A stretch of DNA of 64,000 nucleotides from Tessaracoccus coleopterorum (GTDB taxonomy: Bacteria; Actinomycetota; Actinomycetes; Propionibacteriales; Propionibacteriaceae). The position numbers were made by a program, and so were the translations under genes. Shown here piece by piece: positions 50,450-60,391 of this stretch. Below the pieces are notes generated by a model, which worked only from the letters and a program-made list of their open reading frames with translations, did no database searches and had not been told where the DNA came from. The stretch's first letter is position 1. Every line of letters begins with the position of its first letter. The stretch covers positions 3,444,806 to 3,508,805 of the forward strand of contig NZ_JAANIJ010000001.1 in NCBI RefSeq assembly GCF_011174705.1, given 5' to 3'.

Positions 50450-51348
50450 TCAGCCGCGCCCGTCCTCCCGACGCTGCCGAAGCAGGGCGACCAGCCGCCC
50501 CATCGAGCCACCCAGATCGAGTTCCTCGGTGATGGCGTCGACCCGCTCCTCATCGATGGGGCCCCGGCGCACGGGCGGAAGCGGCAGGGTGTCGACGCAC
50601 GTGACAACCTCCCGTGCCTTGACGAGGTAGTCGACGTCGGCGAGCAACTTGGAACGCATGGACGGCGACATCTTCGACGCCGGATCGGCTGCGGCCTGCA
50701 CCATGTCTTCGAGCGTCGGGTAGGTACCGACCAGCGATGCGGCCGACTTCTCGCCGATCCCCTTGACACCCGGGAGCCCGTCGCTCGGGTCGCCCCGCAG
50801 GACGGCGAAGTCGACGTAGCGCTCCGCGGCCAACTGGTACTTCGCCGCCAGCACCTCGGGGTGACGAGTTCGTGCTTCGCGACCCCGCGGGCGACGTAGA
50901 CCACAGAGGTCTCCTGGTCCACGAGTTGGAACAGGTCGCGGTCACCGGTCACGACGAGGCTCGTGCCGTCGTGTTGCCGGGCGAGCGAGGCGAGGACGTC
51001 GTCGGCCTCGTGCCCGGCCACCCGACGACCTGGATGCCCAGCGCGTCCAGGCAGGCCCGGATCAGGGGCACCTGGATGCTGAGGTCGTCCTCCACCGACT
51101 CCTGCGCGACCCTTCCACCTCGACCACCCGGTGGGCCTTGTACGAGGGATCAGGTCGACGCGCCAGGCAGGGCGCCAGTCGTCGTCCCAGGCACAGACGA
51201 ACGAATCCGGCCCGTACTGGTCCACGAGCCGTGAGATGAAGTCGAGGGTGCCCCGCACCGCGTTGACGGGCCGCCCGTCCCGGGCCCGGAACGTCGCGGG
51301 GACGCCGAAGAAGGCACGGAAATACAGATACGAGGTGTCGAACGCCAT
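50450..51348 (-). CDS. 5'-3' exonuclease (PolA-N-like), frameshifted
   Basis: A flap-endonuclease-type nuclease without a polymerase domain. MAFDTSYLYFRAFFGVPATF is the first metal-binding strand; SFVCAWDDDWRPAWRVDLIP, GHEADDVLASLARQHDGTSL and VVTGDRDLFQLVDQETSVVY carry the acidic cluster; LRGDPSDGLPGVKGIGEKSA is the helix-three-turn-helix that binds DNA. Lost bases near 51145, 51115, 51020 and 50858 split the frame. The start may be ATG 51348 or GTG 51360. About 300 residues, as in YpcP-type proteins. Confidence 0.87.
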
Positions 51349-51404
51349 CAGTGTGCTCACCCGACACATGCTGGCACATGTCCGGGCCCGGGTAGGCTTC
51401 GTGC

Positions 51405-52920
51405 GTGCTGACCCGCTCCTCCCTCCCGCCGCTGCTGATGCTCGTCCTCTCGGCGGCCACCGGACTCCTGCTCGGCGCAGGGCAGGCCCCGATGGGAGTC
51501 TGGCCCGCGACGATCGCTGGGGTTGGTCTCTTCGCGTGGCTGATGCTCGGCTTACGTGGCAGGGCCGCCTTCGGCTGGGGCTACCTCGTGGGCCTGGTGC
51601 ACAACGCGCTCACCATCTCCTGGGTGTCCGTTCTCGGTGTCTGGGTCGGGGTTGCGCTGGTGGCCTTCATGGCGCTGTGGTGGGGGCTGCTCGGCCTGCT
51701 GGTGGCGCGGCTGATGCGCCTGCGGGCCTGGCCCTGCTGGTGCCCGCAGCGTGGGTCGCCGTCGAGTACGGCTCCGGGAAGGTCCCGTTCGGCGGATTCC
51801 CGTGGACCAGGCTTGCCTACACCGCCATCGACCAGCCCATGAGCGGCCTCCTCGCCTGGGTCGGTGTGACGGGCGTCAGCTTCATCGTCGCGCTGGCCGG
51901 GTGCCTCGGGCTCCTCGCGGTGGCAGACCGCGCGTTCCGGCTGAGGGCGCTCGCCGTTGGCCTCGCCCTGTTCCTCGTCGGCGGGCTGCTGAACCTCGTG
52001 CCCGTGAGCACCCAGGAGCAGAGCGTCACCGTGGCCATGGTGCAGCCCAACGTGAACCGCGCCGAGCACGGCACCGCCAGCTACGCGCGCTCCGTCACCA
52101 ACAACGCGCTCAGCGAAACCATCTTCGCCACCGCGCTCGCCCGCACCGGAGGCACCGAGGTCGACTTCGTGCTCTGGCCGGAGAACGCCACTGACGTCGA
52201 TCCGGTCCTCGACGCCGAGACCCGCCGCCTCGTCGAGCTGTCGGCATCAATCGCGGGCGTTCCCATCTTCGTGGGGCCGTCACAGACGGGCGGAGCCCGA
52301 CACGCGGCAGACCTCCAGCATCTGGTGGGACCACGAAAGCGGGCCCGGGCGACCTACAGCAAGCGCAACCTCGTCCCGTTCGGTGAGTACATCCCGTTCC
52401 GGGCACAACTGCTGCCAGTGCTGCCGATCCTCAAGCAGGTCGGGAGGGACTCGATCCCGGGGAGGGCCGGGTGTCGTGGAGGCCTCAGCGGGCGGGTTCG
52501 GGGCGCTCCGAGTCGGCACGATCATCTGCTTCGAGCTCGCCTACGACGAGACCTTCTACGACCTCATCCGCGGCGGGCGGAGGTCGTCGTGTCGCAGTCC
52601 AACACCAACACCTACGCGGGCACCTTCGAGCCGCACCAACAGCTCGTGCTCAACCGGGTCCGCGCCATGGAGAGCGGCAGGGAGATCCTCGCGAGCACCC
52701 TCAACTCCTACTCCGCGGTGATCGACGCGAAGGGACGCGTGCTCCAGCAGACCGACGAACTGGACGCCGTCACCATGTTCGCAACGGTGCCGCTCCGCTA
52801 CAACAGGAACCTCTCGGTCACGCTCAACCCCTGGTTGTCCTGGTTGGCGGTCGCTACGACCGTCGTCGCCATCGGAGTGACGCTCGTCCGCCGGGAACCG
52901 GCCCCGGTAACATGGGATAG
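51405..52920 (+). CDS. lnt: apolipoprotein N-acyltransferase, frameshifted
   Basis: A membrane enzyme that adds the third acyl chain to lipoproteins. About six N-terminal helices (TIAGVGLFAWLMLGLRG, WVGVALVAFMALWWGLLGLL, GWVGV-rich segments) are followed by a nitrilase domain with catalytic Glu (LWPENATDVD), Lys (YSKRNLVPFGEYIPF) and Cys (IICFELAYDETFYD). Lost bases near 51728, 52305, 52468 and 52580 split the frame. The final frame runs without a stop into ppm1; a TAG at 52918-52920 is in a different frame. Whether the two are fused is therefore open. Confidence 0.85.
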
Positions 52921-52942
52921 ACCCTCGACCACAAGGAACCAC

Positions 52943-53721
52943 ATGACCTCCAAGGAAGCGCTCGGCCGAGTGCTCGTGATCATCCCGACGTACAACGAGT
53001 CCCAGAACATCGAGAGCATCACCAACCGGCTCCGCCGGGCCGTCCCCGAGGCCGACATCCTGGTCGCCGACGACAACTCGCCCGACGGCACCGGCCGCAT
53101 CGCCGACCGGCTGGCCGCCGAGGACAGCCACATCCTGGTGCTGCACCGCAAGGGCAAGGAGGGCCTGGGCGCCGCCTACCTGGCAGGTTTCCACTACGGC
53201 CTCGAGCGCGGCTACGGCGTGCTTGTGCAGCACGACGCCGACGGCTCGCACCAGCCCGAGGAACTGCCCCGCCTGATCCAGGCCCTCGCAGACGGCGCGG
53301 ACATGGCGAAGGGTCCCGCTGGGTCAAGGGCGGTTCCGTCGTGAACTGGCCGAAGTCGCGCGTGTTCATCTCCAAGGGCGGGTCGCTCTGGACGAGGTTG
53401 TGGCTCGGCATCCCCGTCAAGGACGCCACCGGCGGCTTCAACGCGTACCGGGCGGACACCCTGCGTGGCATCAGCCTCGACGAGGTGGCCTCGGCCGGCT
53501 ACTGCTTCCAGATCGATCTGGTGTGGCGGACCATCCGCAACGGCTTCAAGGTCGTCGAGGTGCCCATCGAGTTCGTCGAGCGGGAGTTCGGCGATTCGAA
53601 GATGAGCCGCAACATCGTCGTCGAGGCGCTCATCCGCACCACCCTCTGGGGTGTCGAATACCGGTTCGGGCAGCTGATCGGGGCGCCCGCAGGGCGATCG
53701 GCAGGAAGTAGCTGGAAATGA
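52943..53721 (+). CDS. ppm1: polyprenol-phosphate mannosyltransferase
   Basis: A GT2 enzyme that loads mannose onto polyprenol phosphate for lipoglycans and glycoproteins. VLVIIPTYNESQNIESITNR is the UDP/GDP-sugar loop, LVADDNSPDGTGRIADRLAA the first Asp, VLVQHDADGSHQPEELPRLI the DxD-like motif, and VKDATGGFNAYRADTLRGIS, GYCFQIDLVWRTIRNGFKVV the acceptor side. ATG 52943 has AAGGA six bases upstream; one break lies near 53320. The upstream lnt frame continues into it, matching the two-domain Ppm1 of mycobacteria if real. Confidence 0.88.
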
Positions 53722-53740
53722 GGAAGGGACTGACGCAGCG

Positions 53741-54266
53741 ATGAAGACACAACGTGGTGGTGGCGTCCTGCTCGCGCTCACCGGCGTGGGCTGCTCGTCT
53801 ATGTGATCGCAGAGGTGGCCGCACTGATCTGGGTTTCCGGCCAGATCGGCTGGTGGACACTGGCCGTTCTTGTCCTGACGAGCCTGCTCGGCATCTTCCT
53901 CCTCGGGCGGGAGTGGACCAAGACATGGGGAAAGCTGTCGGAGTCGCTGCGCTCAGGTCAGCTTCCATCAGGTCAGCTCGCGGATGCGAGCCTCGTGATC
54001 GCCGGTGGCATTCTGCTCATCCTTCCCGGTCTGCTTTCCGACATTGTCGGCGCCCTCCTGCTGCTGCCGTTCACCCGTCCGTTCATCCGGTCCGCCATCT
54101 CGTGGTGGGCGAACAGGACCCTGCAGCGCAGTGGGGCCGCTCCCACCGTGATCAAGGGGAGACGGTGGACGAGCCGGGCGGGTCGCTGATCCCCGGGATC
54201 GGGGCCGTGGCCGACGAGGAGCCGGTGTTCGAGGGAACGATCATCGAGCAGGATCCACGCGACTGA
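53741..54266 (+). CDS. fxsA: FxsA-family membrane protein, frameshifted
   Basis: A small inner-membrane protein of the FxsA family, which affects phage exclusion in E. coli. Helices are VIAEVAALIWVSGQIGWWTL, AVLVLTSLLGIFLLGREW and LVIAGGILLILPGLLSDIVG, the last being the family's most conserved part; LLLLPFTRPFIRSAIS follows. The tail (GGSLIPGIGAVADEEPVFEG) is acidic. Lost bases near 53790 and 54162 split the frame. Confidence 0.85.
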
Positions 54267-54401
54267 TCAGGCACGCCTGTTGTGAGGGAACTGTAAGGAA
54301 AACGACAGCGAAGAGTCAGTGAGCTCCCCGAAACTGGAAGGCGTGAATCAACATCGTGTACCGGTCATGCCGGCCGATGTCACCGGGCCAGGGAGACCAC
54401 G

Positions 54402-54601
54402 ATGCACACTGCGGCGACAGAGCATGAGCACCTCATGATCACGCACTTCAGCGTGATCGAGGGTGGCTTGCGCTGCTCGAGGACGGGATACTCGACGACG
54501 CCGCCCGCAGCCGTGCCGCACGGGTCATGAACGAGCGGATGGTCACCATGCGCACCGACATGATGACGTTCCTGGCCGACCTCAAGGGCGGCTGCGCCTA
54601 A
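54402..54601 (+). CDS. small unrecognised protein, one frameshift
   Basis: After restoring one base near 54468 a 66-residue protein appears: MHTAATEHEHLMITHFSVIE, LALLEDGILDDAARSRAARV, MNERMVTMRTDMMTFLADLK, GGCA. It is helical, rich in Met and His, and ends with a lone Cys. Its end overlaps the tail of the convergent kinase gene by 20 bases. No family is recognised; it might be a partner of the phosphorelay or chance coding. Confidence 0.4.
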
Positions 54602-57265
54602 GCCTCCTGGCCCTCAGACTGACCACGAACTCGGCCCCGCCGCGCCCTTCGACGTTGTGGCCGGTCACCTCGCCGCCCATCGCCTCGACGAGGGTCCGCA
54701 CCACGTGCAGTCCGAGGCCGTGCCCGAGCGACGCCGATCCCTTCGAGAACGGCACGAAGATGTCATGGTCGTCGGGCAGCCCCGGTCCCTCATCGCGCAC
54801 CACCAATTCGGCGCCGGCCGACGTGGTCCGCGCCAGCACCTCGACGGTGCCGCCGTCGGGCTGTAGCTGACGGCGTTCTCTATCAGGTGCCTCACGACGG
54901 TGTCGAGTGCCACCGTCGCGCCGAGCGCGGGGACAGGGCCGTCGGCCACCATCTCGATGTGCCTGTCGGTCAACCCACGGTAGTCACGCGCGGCCGTCTC
55001 GGCGACCTCTGCAACATCGACCGGCTCGAGGACGATGGCCTCCGCCATCGCGTAGTGGGCCGACTCGCTCATCAGCGACTTCACATGCCGACGAGCGCGG
55101 TCGCGTTCCTGCGGATCGCGCCGAGCGCGCCGATCCGGGTGGCCTCGTCCATCTGGTTGGAGGCGGTCTCGAGCATGCCTGACCAGCCCTCCACGACGGA
55201 CAGGTGGGTGCGCAGAGTGTGCTCCGCGCGGGCCAGGTAGTCGGCATGGGCGGACACCCGACGCGCGCGCGCCTCCTCGGCGCGGTGCATCTCGGTGACG
55301 TCGATCGCGGTGCCGCGTAGCCGCTTCACCCGGCCTCGGGCGTCCCGCACGGCCGCGATCCGTGCCTGGACCCGTCGATAGTTGCCGTCGGAAGGTCCAC
55401 CTCATAGGCCAGCTCTGCGGTCTCCCGGACCCGACCACGGCGGTCACTGCATCACGGAGCTCCCGTCCGCCGTCGCGCAGGTGCGCTGTCAGGTCACCCA
55501 ACCCGGAGTCGTCGTCGCTGGGACCCAGTGCGTGGATCCGGCCCAGTTCCACGGTCCAGCCGCAGCGGCCGGTGGCGAGGTTGTAGGTCCAGCTCCCGGT
55601 GCTCGAGAGCTGCTGCGCCTCGTCCAGCTCGGCCCGCGCCGCCTCGAGGTCCTCGAGATCGCGTTGCTGCTGCGTCACGTCGCGCACCAGTCCGCTGATG
55701 TGCTGCACGCCCCTGCGCTCCCACACCGCGAAGGTGACGTCCGCCGGAAAATCCGACCCGTCGCGCCGGTCGAGCCAGACGCGGTGGATGTGGCTCGTGC
55801 CCTCGCGCACCTCTTCGGAGCGGGGCGAACCCAGCCAGCGTAGCGCCATGTCAGCGAGTCGCTCCGGCACCACGAGCTGGAAGGGACGACCCAACGCCTC
55901 GCTCTCCTCGTAGCCGAACATCCTTGCCGCCGCATCGTTCCACTGGACGATCTGGCCCCGGCGGACACGGAGACCACTGCGTCGATGGTCGAGTCGGTGA
56001 TCGCCTCGCGGCTCGCGGTCTCATCGCGCAGTTCGCCGCGGACGGCGACCTCTGTCTCAATGTCGCGCCACGTGCAGATCCGGGCCACCGGCTCGCCGCC
56101 GGCGTCCACGGCGATCTTCATCGTGATGCTCATCCAGCGGTGCCCGCCCTGCGCATCCCTCACCCGCGCCTCGGTGTGGCAGACCCTGCCGAACGCACCC
56201 ATGGACTCGTGTGCCGTCGCGAGGACGCAGCTGCGGTCGTCGGGGTGGATCAGGTCGGGTAGGGGAGTGCCCTGCAGCTCGGCAGGGTCCATCCGAGCAC
56301 CTTCTCCACCGATGGTGAGATCCACTCGAGAATCCCCGGGAGGTTGCTCCGGATCACCACCTCCGAGGCGTTCTCGGCCAGTAGCTGGAAGTACCGGCGG
56401 GCCTCATCGACAAGGTGCGCCGCCTCGTGCCGCTCCGTGACGTCGGCCCAGGTGAGGGCGAACTGGGAGCGGCCCATGGCCGAGACCCTGATGTCGTAGC
56501 GGTGCGTCTTCCCGTCCGGCCCGGGAAGGCATGGTCATAGACCGCGGCGTCGTGCCCGTTGAGCAACGCGGAGTAGATCTCACCGATCATCGAACCGTCG
56601 GCGAGGGCGGGCACGATGCTGGCCAGCGGCGCGCCGATCACGTCTCCGCGGTCCAGTCCCAGTAGGTCAGGGCGGCCTGGTTGACGACGAGGATCTCCAG
56701 GTCGATGTCGGATGGTCCCTCACCAGGAGTGACCTGGAGCAGCAGATGCGGGTCGAGCACACCCTCGAGCGCCGCCCTGAGCTTCGCCTCCGACGCGACG
56801 GCCACGTCGCGGGCCGTCGCGAGCGACCGCTCGGTCTCGGCCAACCGCGCCCCGTGGACTCTGCCCTCTGCAGGGCCCGCCGCTCCGATGAGACGTCGTC
56901 GAACACCCAGGCACGCACGTCGGTGTCGTCGAGCATCATGGGAAACGTCGTGACCCGGAGGGTGGTGATCGGCCCTTCGAGGTGCCATTCCCAGTCGGTG
57001 ACCACGGCGTGCGGATCGGCTGCCAACGCGACCCAGCCGCTGTCGTCGGCCTCGGCCGACTGCAGTGACCGCAGCGTCGAGTCGAGGCAGGAGGGCGGAT
57101 CGAGCCTTCAGGGAGTGAGAGGAGTGTCCCCGCGCTCGCGCTGAGCCAGGCGAGCCCGCCGTCCATCGGGGCGAGCACGACGGCGGCCCCGATGCTGGAG
57201 AGCACCGCGGCCATGTCGCGGATGAGCTGCGGGTCCATGGACGCGGGCGGGGTGTCTGCGCTCAC
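54582..57265 (-). CDS. multi-PAS sensor histidine kinase, frameshifted
   Basis: A ~890-residue soluble kinase with about four PAS/PAC repeats. Recognisable PAS pieces are AENASEVVIRSNLPGILEWI with SPSVEKVLGW, DLIHPDDRSCVLATAHES, HRWMSITMKIAVDAGGEPVA, MFGYEESEALGRPFQLVVPE and HIHRVWLDRRDGSDFPADVT. The phosphoacceptor is in HTLRTHLSVVEGWSGMLETA. The ATPase has HLIENAVSYS, VVRDEGPGLPDDHD and GHGLGLHVVRTLVEAMGGEV. No transmembrane helix is seen, so it senses something inside the cell. GTG 57265 overlaps the stop of the receiver gene. About seven breaks. Confidence 0.8.
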
Positions 57266-57624
57266 CGGGATGCTCCCTCGAGGAGGCGACCGATCAGGGC
57301 GGGCAACGCCATGGGGTTGAACGGCTTGGAGATGGCCGCCGCGAACGACGGGTGGGGATGCAGTGTGTCGGGTGGCGCGTCCACGGAGCCGCTGAGGAGC
57401 ACCACTGGGACGCCATCCGCAGCGGCGAGCACATCGTCGCCGGAGCCGTCCCCGAGGTCGCCGTCGGTGATGATGACGTCGAGCTGCACCTCGCCGAGCC
57501 GCTCCACGGCCCGGGCGGCGCCGTCCGCGACGGAAATCTCCCAACCGCCCGACAGGTTGAAGGCGACGCGCAGCAGCGCGAGGAGGTCGGGATCGTCATC
57601 GACCAGCAGGACACGTCGGGTCAT
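57262..57624 (-). CDS. stand-alone response-regulator receiver
   Basis: An intact 120-residue receiver. VLLVDDDPDLLALLRVAFNL has the acidic triad, LDVIITDGDLGDGSGDDVLA the phospho-Asp, VPVVLLSGSVDA the Thr/Ser switch and AAAISKPFNPMALPALIGRL the Lys. With no output domain it likely passes phosphate between the kinase and the Hpt protein. Its stop overlaps the kinase start (GTGA), and it lies 6 bases after the OmpR-type gene. Confidence 0.88.
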   Translation of the reverse strand: MTRRVLLVDDDPDLLALLRVAFNLSGGWEISVADGAARAVERLGEVQLDVIITDGDLGDGSGDDVLAAADGVPVVLLSGSVDAPPDTLHPHPSFAAAISKPFNPMALPALIGRLLEGASR

Positions 57625-57630
57625 CGGGAA

Positions 57631-58317
57631 CTACTCCGTGAACCGGAAGCCGACGCCACGCACTGCGTGCGCCACGCGTGGGCCACCGGCCTGGTTGATG
57701 CGCTGCCGCAACCGGGAAAGATGCACGTCGAGGTGGTGGTCGGTGCCGAACCAGCCACCCCAGACGCGCTCGACGAGTTGTTCCCGCGTGAGAACCCTCC
57801 GGGGTTGTTCCGCCAGCGACGCGAGCAGGTCGAACTGGATGCGGGTCAGGTCTACCGTCTCGCCGTGCACGGTCACGCTGCGGCCGGCAAGATCGATCGT
57901 GAGACCGTCGTGGACCAACTGGGTGGGGCGGCCTCGCGGGCGGACGGCCCCGCCTGCGGAGGATGGCGGCGAGACGGGCCAGCAGCACCCGGTGGTTGAT
58001 CGGCTTCGTCAGGTAGTCGTCGGCCCCGGTCGAGAACCCGATGATCTCATCGATGTCGTCTCCGTGGCTCGTGAGGAACACCACGGGGCCTCGCTGGAGC
58101 GGCGGATGCGGCGGCACACCTCCAGCCCGTCGATCGAATCGGGTCCGAGCGAGATGTCCAGGAGCACGAGGTCGGGTGACTGGGCGTGGAACTGGGCGAG
58201 GGCGGCATCGCCGTCCGGTGCGGTGATCGCTCGGTATCCGGCGCTGCTCAGCGTCAGGGATACGAGTTCACGCAGATCGGCGTCGTCCTCAACCAGGAGG
58301 ATCAGCTCTCCACTCAT
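57631..58317 (-). CDS. OmpR/PhoB-type response regulator, frameshifted
   Basis: Receiver plus winged-helix DNA-binding output. LILLVEDDADLRELVSLTLS, PDLVLLDISLGPDSIDGLEV and GADDYLTKPINHRVLLARLA are receiver parts; DLTRIQFDLLASLAEQPRRV, LTREQLVERVWGGWFGTDHH, LDVHLSRLRQRINQAGGPRV and VRGVGFRF form the DNA-binding domain. ATG 58317 overlaps the Hpt stop (ATGA). Lost bases near 58090 and 57955 split the frame. Confidence 0.85.
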
Positions 58318-58606
58318 GCGGCGGGCTCCCCGTCGGCTCCGAGCAGGCGGATCAGAGCGTCGATGCGGCACACAACGGCGTCGCTGTTGAGCCCCTGCAG
58401 GTCGCTCAAGAGGACGCGGGCGGCTTCGCCCGCGTCGCGGTACCCGAAAGTGCCCAGCTTGCCCGCGAGGCGGTGCAACAGGTACGGAAGCTCATCAACG
58501 CTGGATCCCCCAGTTCCTGCGCCGCCACGCGCGCGATCTCCTCGCGACGCCCGGCAATCAGATCTGCCACTTCCGAAGGCAGATCGTCCACAGAATCGTC
58601 GATCAT
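58314..58606 (-). CDS. Hpt-domain phosphotransfer protein, one frameshift
   Basis: A ~97-residue phosphotransferase. ATG 58606 sits behind GGAGG. After correcting a break near 58510, DELPYLLHRLAGKLGTFGYR is the Hpt helix whose His takes the phosphate, and DAGEAARVLLSDLQGLNSDA and VCRIDALIRLLGADGEPAA are the partner helices. It opens a four-gene set Hpt, OmpR-type regulator, receiver, kinase, all overlapping or nearly so. Confidence 0.75.
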
Positions 58607-58799
58607 CAAGTTCCTCCGCGGCATAGCCTAGCGAAGGATGGGACGCGGCGTCCCGATAGGGTCAGCTGGCCTGCGCGTTGCGCCCAGGATCCCTTGAAGT
58701 GCCACCACCCGGGCCGGGGCTCAAACCCCCAGTCCGCCTCACGACCCGGTGGTGGTGCCGCGCGCAGGGCGCGGCAGCCAACAGGAAGTTTTCGACCTT

Positions 58800-58870
58800 G
58801 CGCCAGGAACAGCTACGTTGGAAAACGCTGCTGCGTTTCCCAACGTCGATCCCCCAATCGACCCTGGCGC
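58800..58870. repeat. 71-base imperfect palindrome
   Basis: Outer arms GCGCCAGG / CCTGGCGC (58800-58807 and 58863-58870) enclose inner arms ACGTTGGAAAACGC (58815-58828) and GCGTTTCCCAACGT (58833-58846), which pair except at one position. The 430-base gap holding it, between the Hpt gene and rbpA, has no convincing gene. It may be a structured RNA, a regulatory site or a small mobile-element trace. Confidence 0.6.
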
Positions 58871-58989
58871 CCGATCACTTCTGTCGGAACGGATTTGCGG
58901 CCGTTCCCCGGCACAACCCATATGCAACAGGGCTGTCCTTGCCGTTTCGCTGCCTGATCCTCACGGCCCGCGCACACATTTCTCTCAAA

Positions 58990-59055
58990 TCGTGAGCTTC
59001 GGGCTCTCCCGATTCGTGAGCTTCGGGCTCTCCCGGTTCGTCGGCTTCCGGGGGC
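58990..59055. repeat. 24-base tandem repeat
   Basis: TCGTGAGCTTCGGGCTCTCC plus 4 bases, two full copies (58990-59013, 59014-59037) and a decayed third from 59038. It lies downstream of rbpA and its terminator. Confidence 0.65.
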
Positions 59056-59085
59056 CGGTCCGGTAGGCGTGGCCGGGAATGCGAA

Positions 59086-59115
59086 CGCCCCACCGGGTCA
59101 CTACCCGGTGGGGCG
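59086..59115 (-). terminator. terminator of rbpA
   Basis: Perfect 13-bp arms CGCCCCACCGGGT / ACCCGGTGGGGCG with a 4-base loop, 18 bases after the rbpA stop on the minus strand. No long T-run follows. Confidence 0.8.
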
Positions 59116-59132
59116 TCGCGACGAAGTTCGTC

Positions 59133-59473
59133 CTAGTAGATGCGGTCCGACTCGCGCAGCTTTGTGAGCTGCTCAGCGAGGATGTCCTCCAGCTCAGGGA
59201 TCGAGCGACGCTCGCGCAGCATGTCCCAGTGGGTGCGCACGGGCTTCTCGACCTTCTCCTCCCCGACGACGCCGTCAGAACGCGTGGCCAACTGGCCACA
59301 CTTCTTGCACTCCCACTCGGTGGGGAGGTCGGCCTCCACGGAGAAGGTAACGGTGAAGTGGTGCCCTTGGGACAGTCAAATGCGAGGCTCTGACGCTCAG
59401 CGAACTCGACGCCCTGTTCGTCCTCGAAGGTCTTCGACCCGAGACCGACGCCGCGTAGTGCACGATCAGCCAT
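59133..59473 (-). CDS. rbpA: RNA polymerase-binding protein RbpA, one frameshift
   Basis: An actinobacterial essential transcription factor that binds sigma factor and core polymerase. MADRALRGVGLGSKTFEDEQ and RQSLAFDCPKG form the N-terminal tail and core; EADLPTEWECKKCGQLATRS carries the Cys pair, and KPVRTHWDMLRERRSIPELE, DILAEQLTKLRE is the sigma-interaction domain. One lost base near 59365 splits the frame. Corrected length ~113 residues is normal. It is the strongest evidence that the host is an actinobacterium. Confidence 0.95.
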
Positions 59474-59527
59474 GTTCCCTCCTTCGTTTCTCCCTTGTTA
59501 CAACGACTCGGAGGGCCGAATCGTTCC

Positions 59528-60295
59528 CTACCGAGTAGACCACATACCCCTTGCGGCAAGAACCTCTTTCAGCAAATCGGGTCGGTCGGTGATGATGCCG
59601 TCGACGCCCCAGTCGATCAGCCGGTGCATCGTGATCGGATCGTCGATCGTCCAGGCGTGCACCTTGCGGCCGGCACGGTGGGCCCGGGCGAGCGTGGCGC
59701 GCGTGATGACGGGGAGGTTCAAGGGCCCCACCGCGTGTCGGACGGGGATCTGGTAGGCCTGCCCCTCTGCCGCGATCCGCCCGCGAGGAGGGCGATCACA
59801 CCGACGTTCGACGCGGCTGTCACGACGCGGGGAGCAGGCTGCGGAACTTCTTGATCCTCGCCCGGGAGAAGGACCCGACGCACACCCGTCGTTCCGCGCC
59901 ATGACGGCGGATGGCATCGGCAAGCAGCGTCACGGCCCGGTTGTGCTTGATGTCGATGTTGAAGTTGAGATCGGGAAACGTCTCGAACAACTCATCCAGC
60001 GAGGGGACCGGTTCGCGCCCACCCACGAGGAGTTCGCGCACCTCAGCGGCGGAGAGCTCATGGAGGCTGCCCTCGTACCCGGTCACCCGCTCGAGCGCCC
60101 CGTCATGGAACGCGAACAACTGGCCATCCGCCGAGGCGTGGATGTCGGTCTCCAGGTACCGGTAGCCGAGCTCGACGGCATTGGTGAAGGCCTTCACCGT
60201 GTTCTCGATCCCGAGGTTGGCGGTGAGCAGAGAGCCGCCCCGATGGGCCATCGCGATGAACTCGGGGACAGGTAGTCTCCATACACCTCGGCCAT
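59528..60295 (-). CDS. glycerophosphodiester phosphodiesterase, frameshifted
   Basis: A GDPD enzyme that releases glycerol-3-phosphate from glycerophosphodiesters. AMAHRGGSLLTANLGIENTV has the catalytic HRG and EN; YRYLETDIHASADGQLFAFH the metal-binding E, D and H; LNFNIDIKHN, GSFSRARIKKFRSLLP, RKVHAWTIDDPITMHRLIDW and GVDGIITDRPDLLKEVL close the barrel. No signal peptide. ATG 60295 is the preferred start after one correction near 60270; other breaks lie near 59830 and 59775. Confidence 0.85.
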
Positions 60296-60391
60296 GTCCG
60301 CAGAGTCTATTGCGGACGGGGCCCATTTTGCTACCGGCCGGATCCGGCGGTCGCGGTTGCGCTGGGCGCGTCGGCCCAGCAGCATGTCGGC

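Noticed and set aside
58660..58760. A tRNA-like GGGGCTCAAACCCCC segment
   Set aside because: The T-arm resemblance has a wrong first loop base and no matching acceptor or anticodon arms on either strand.
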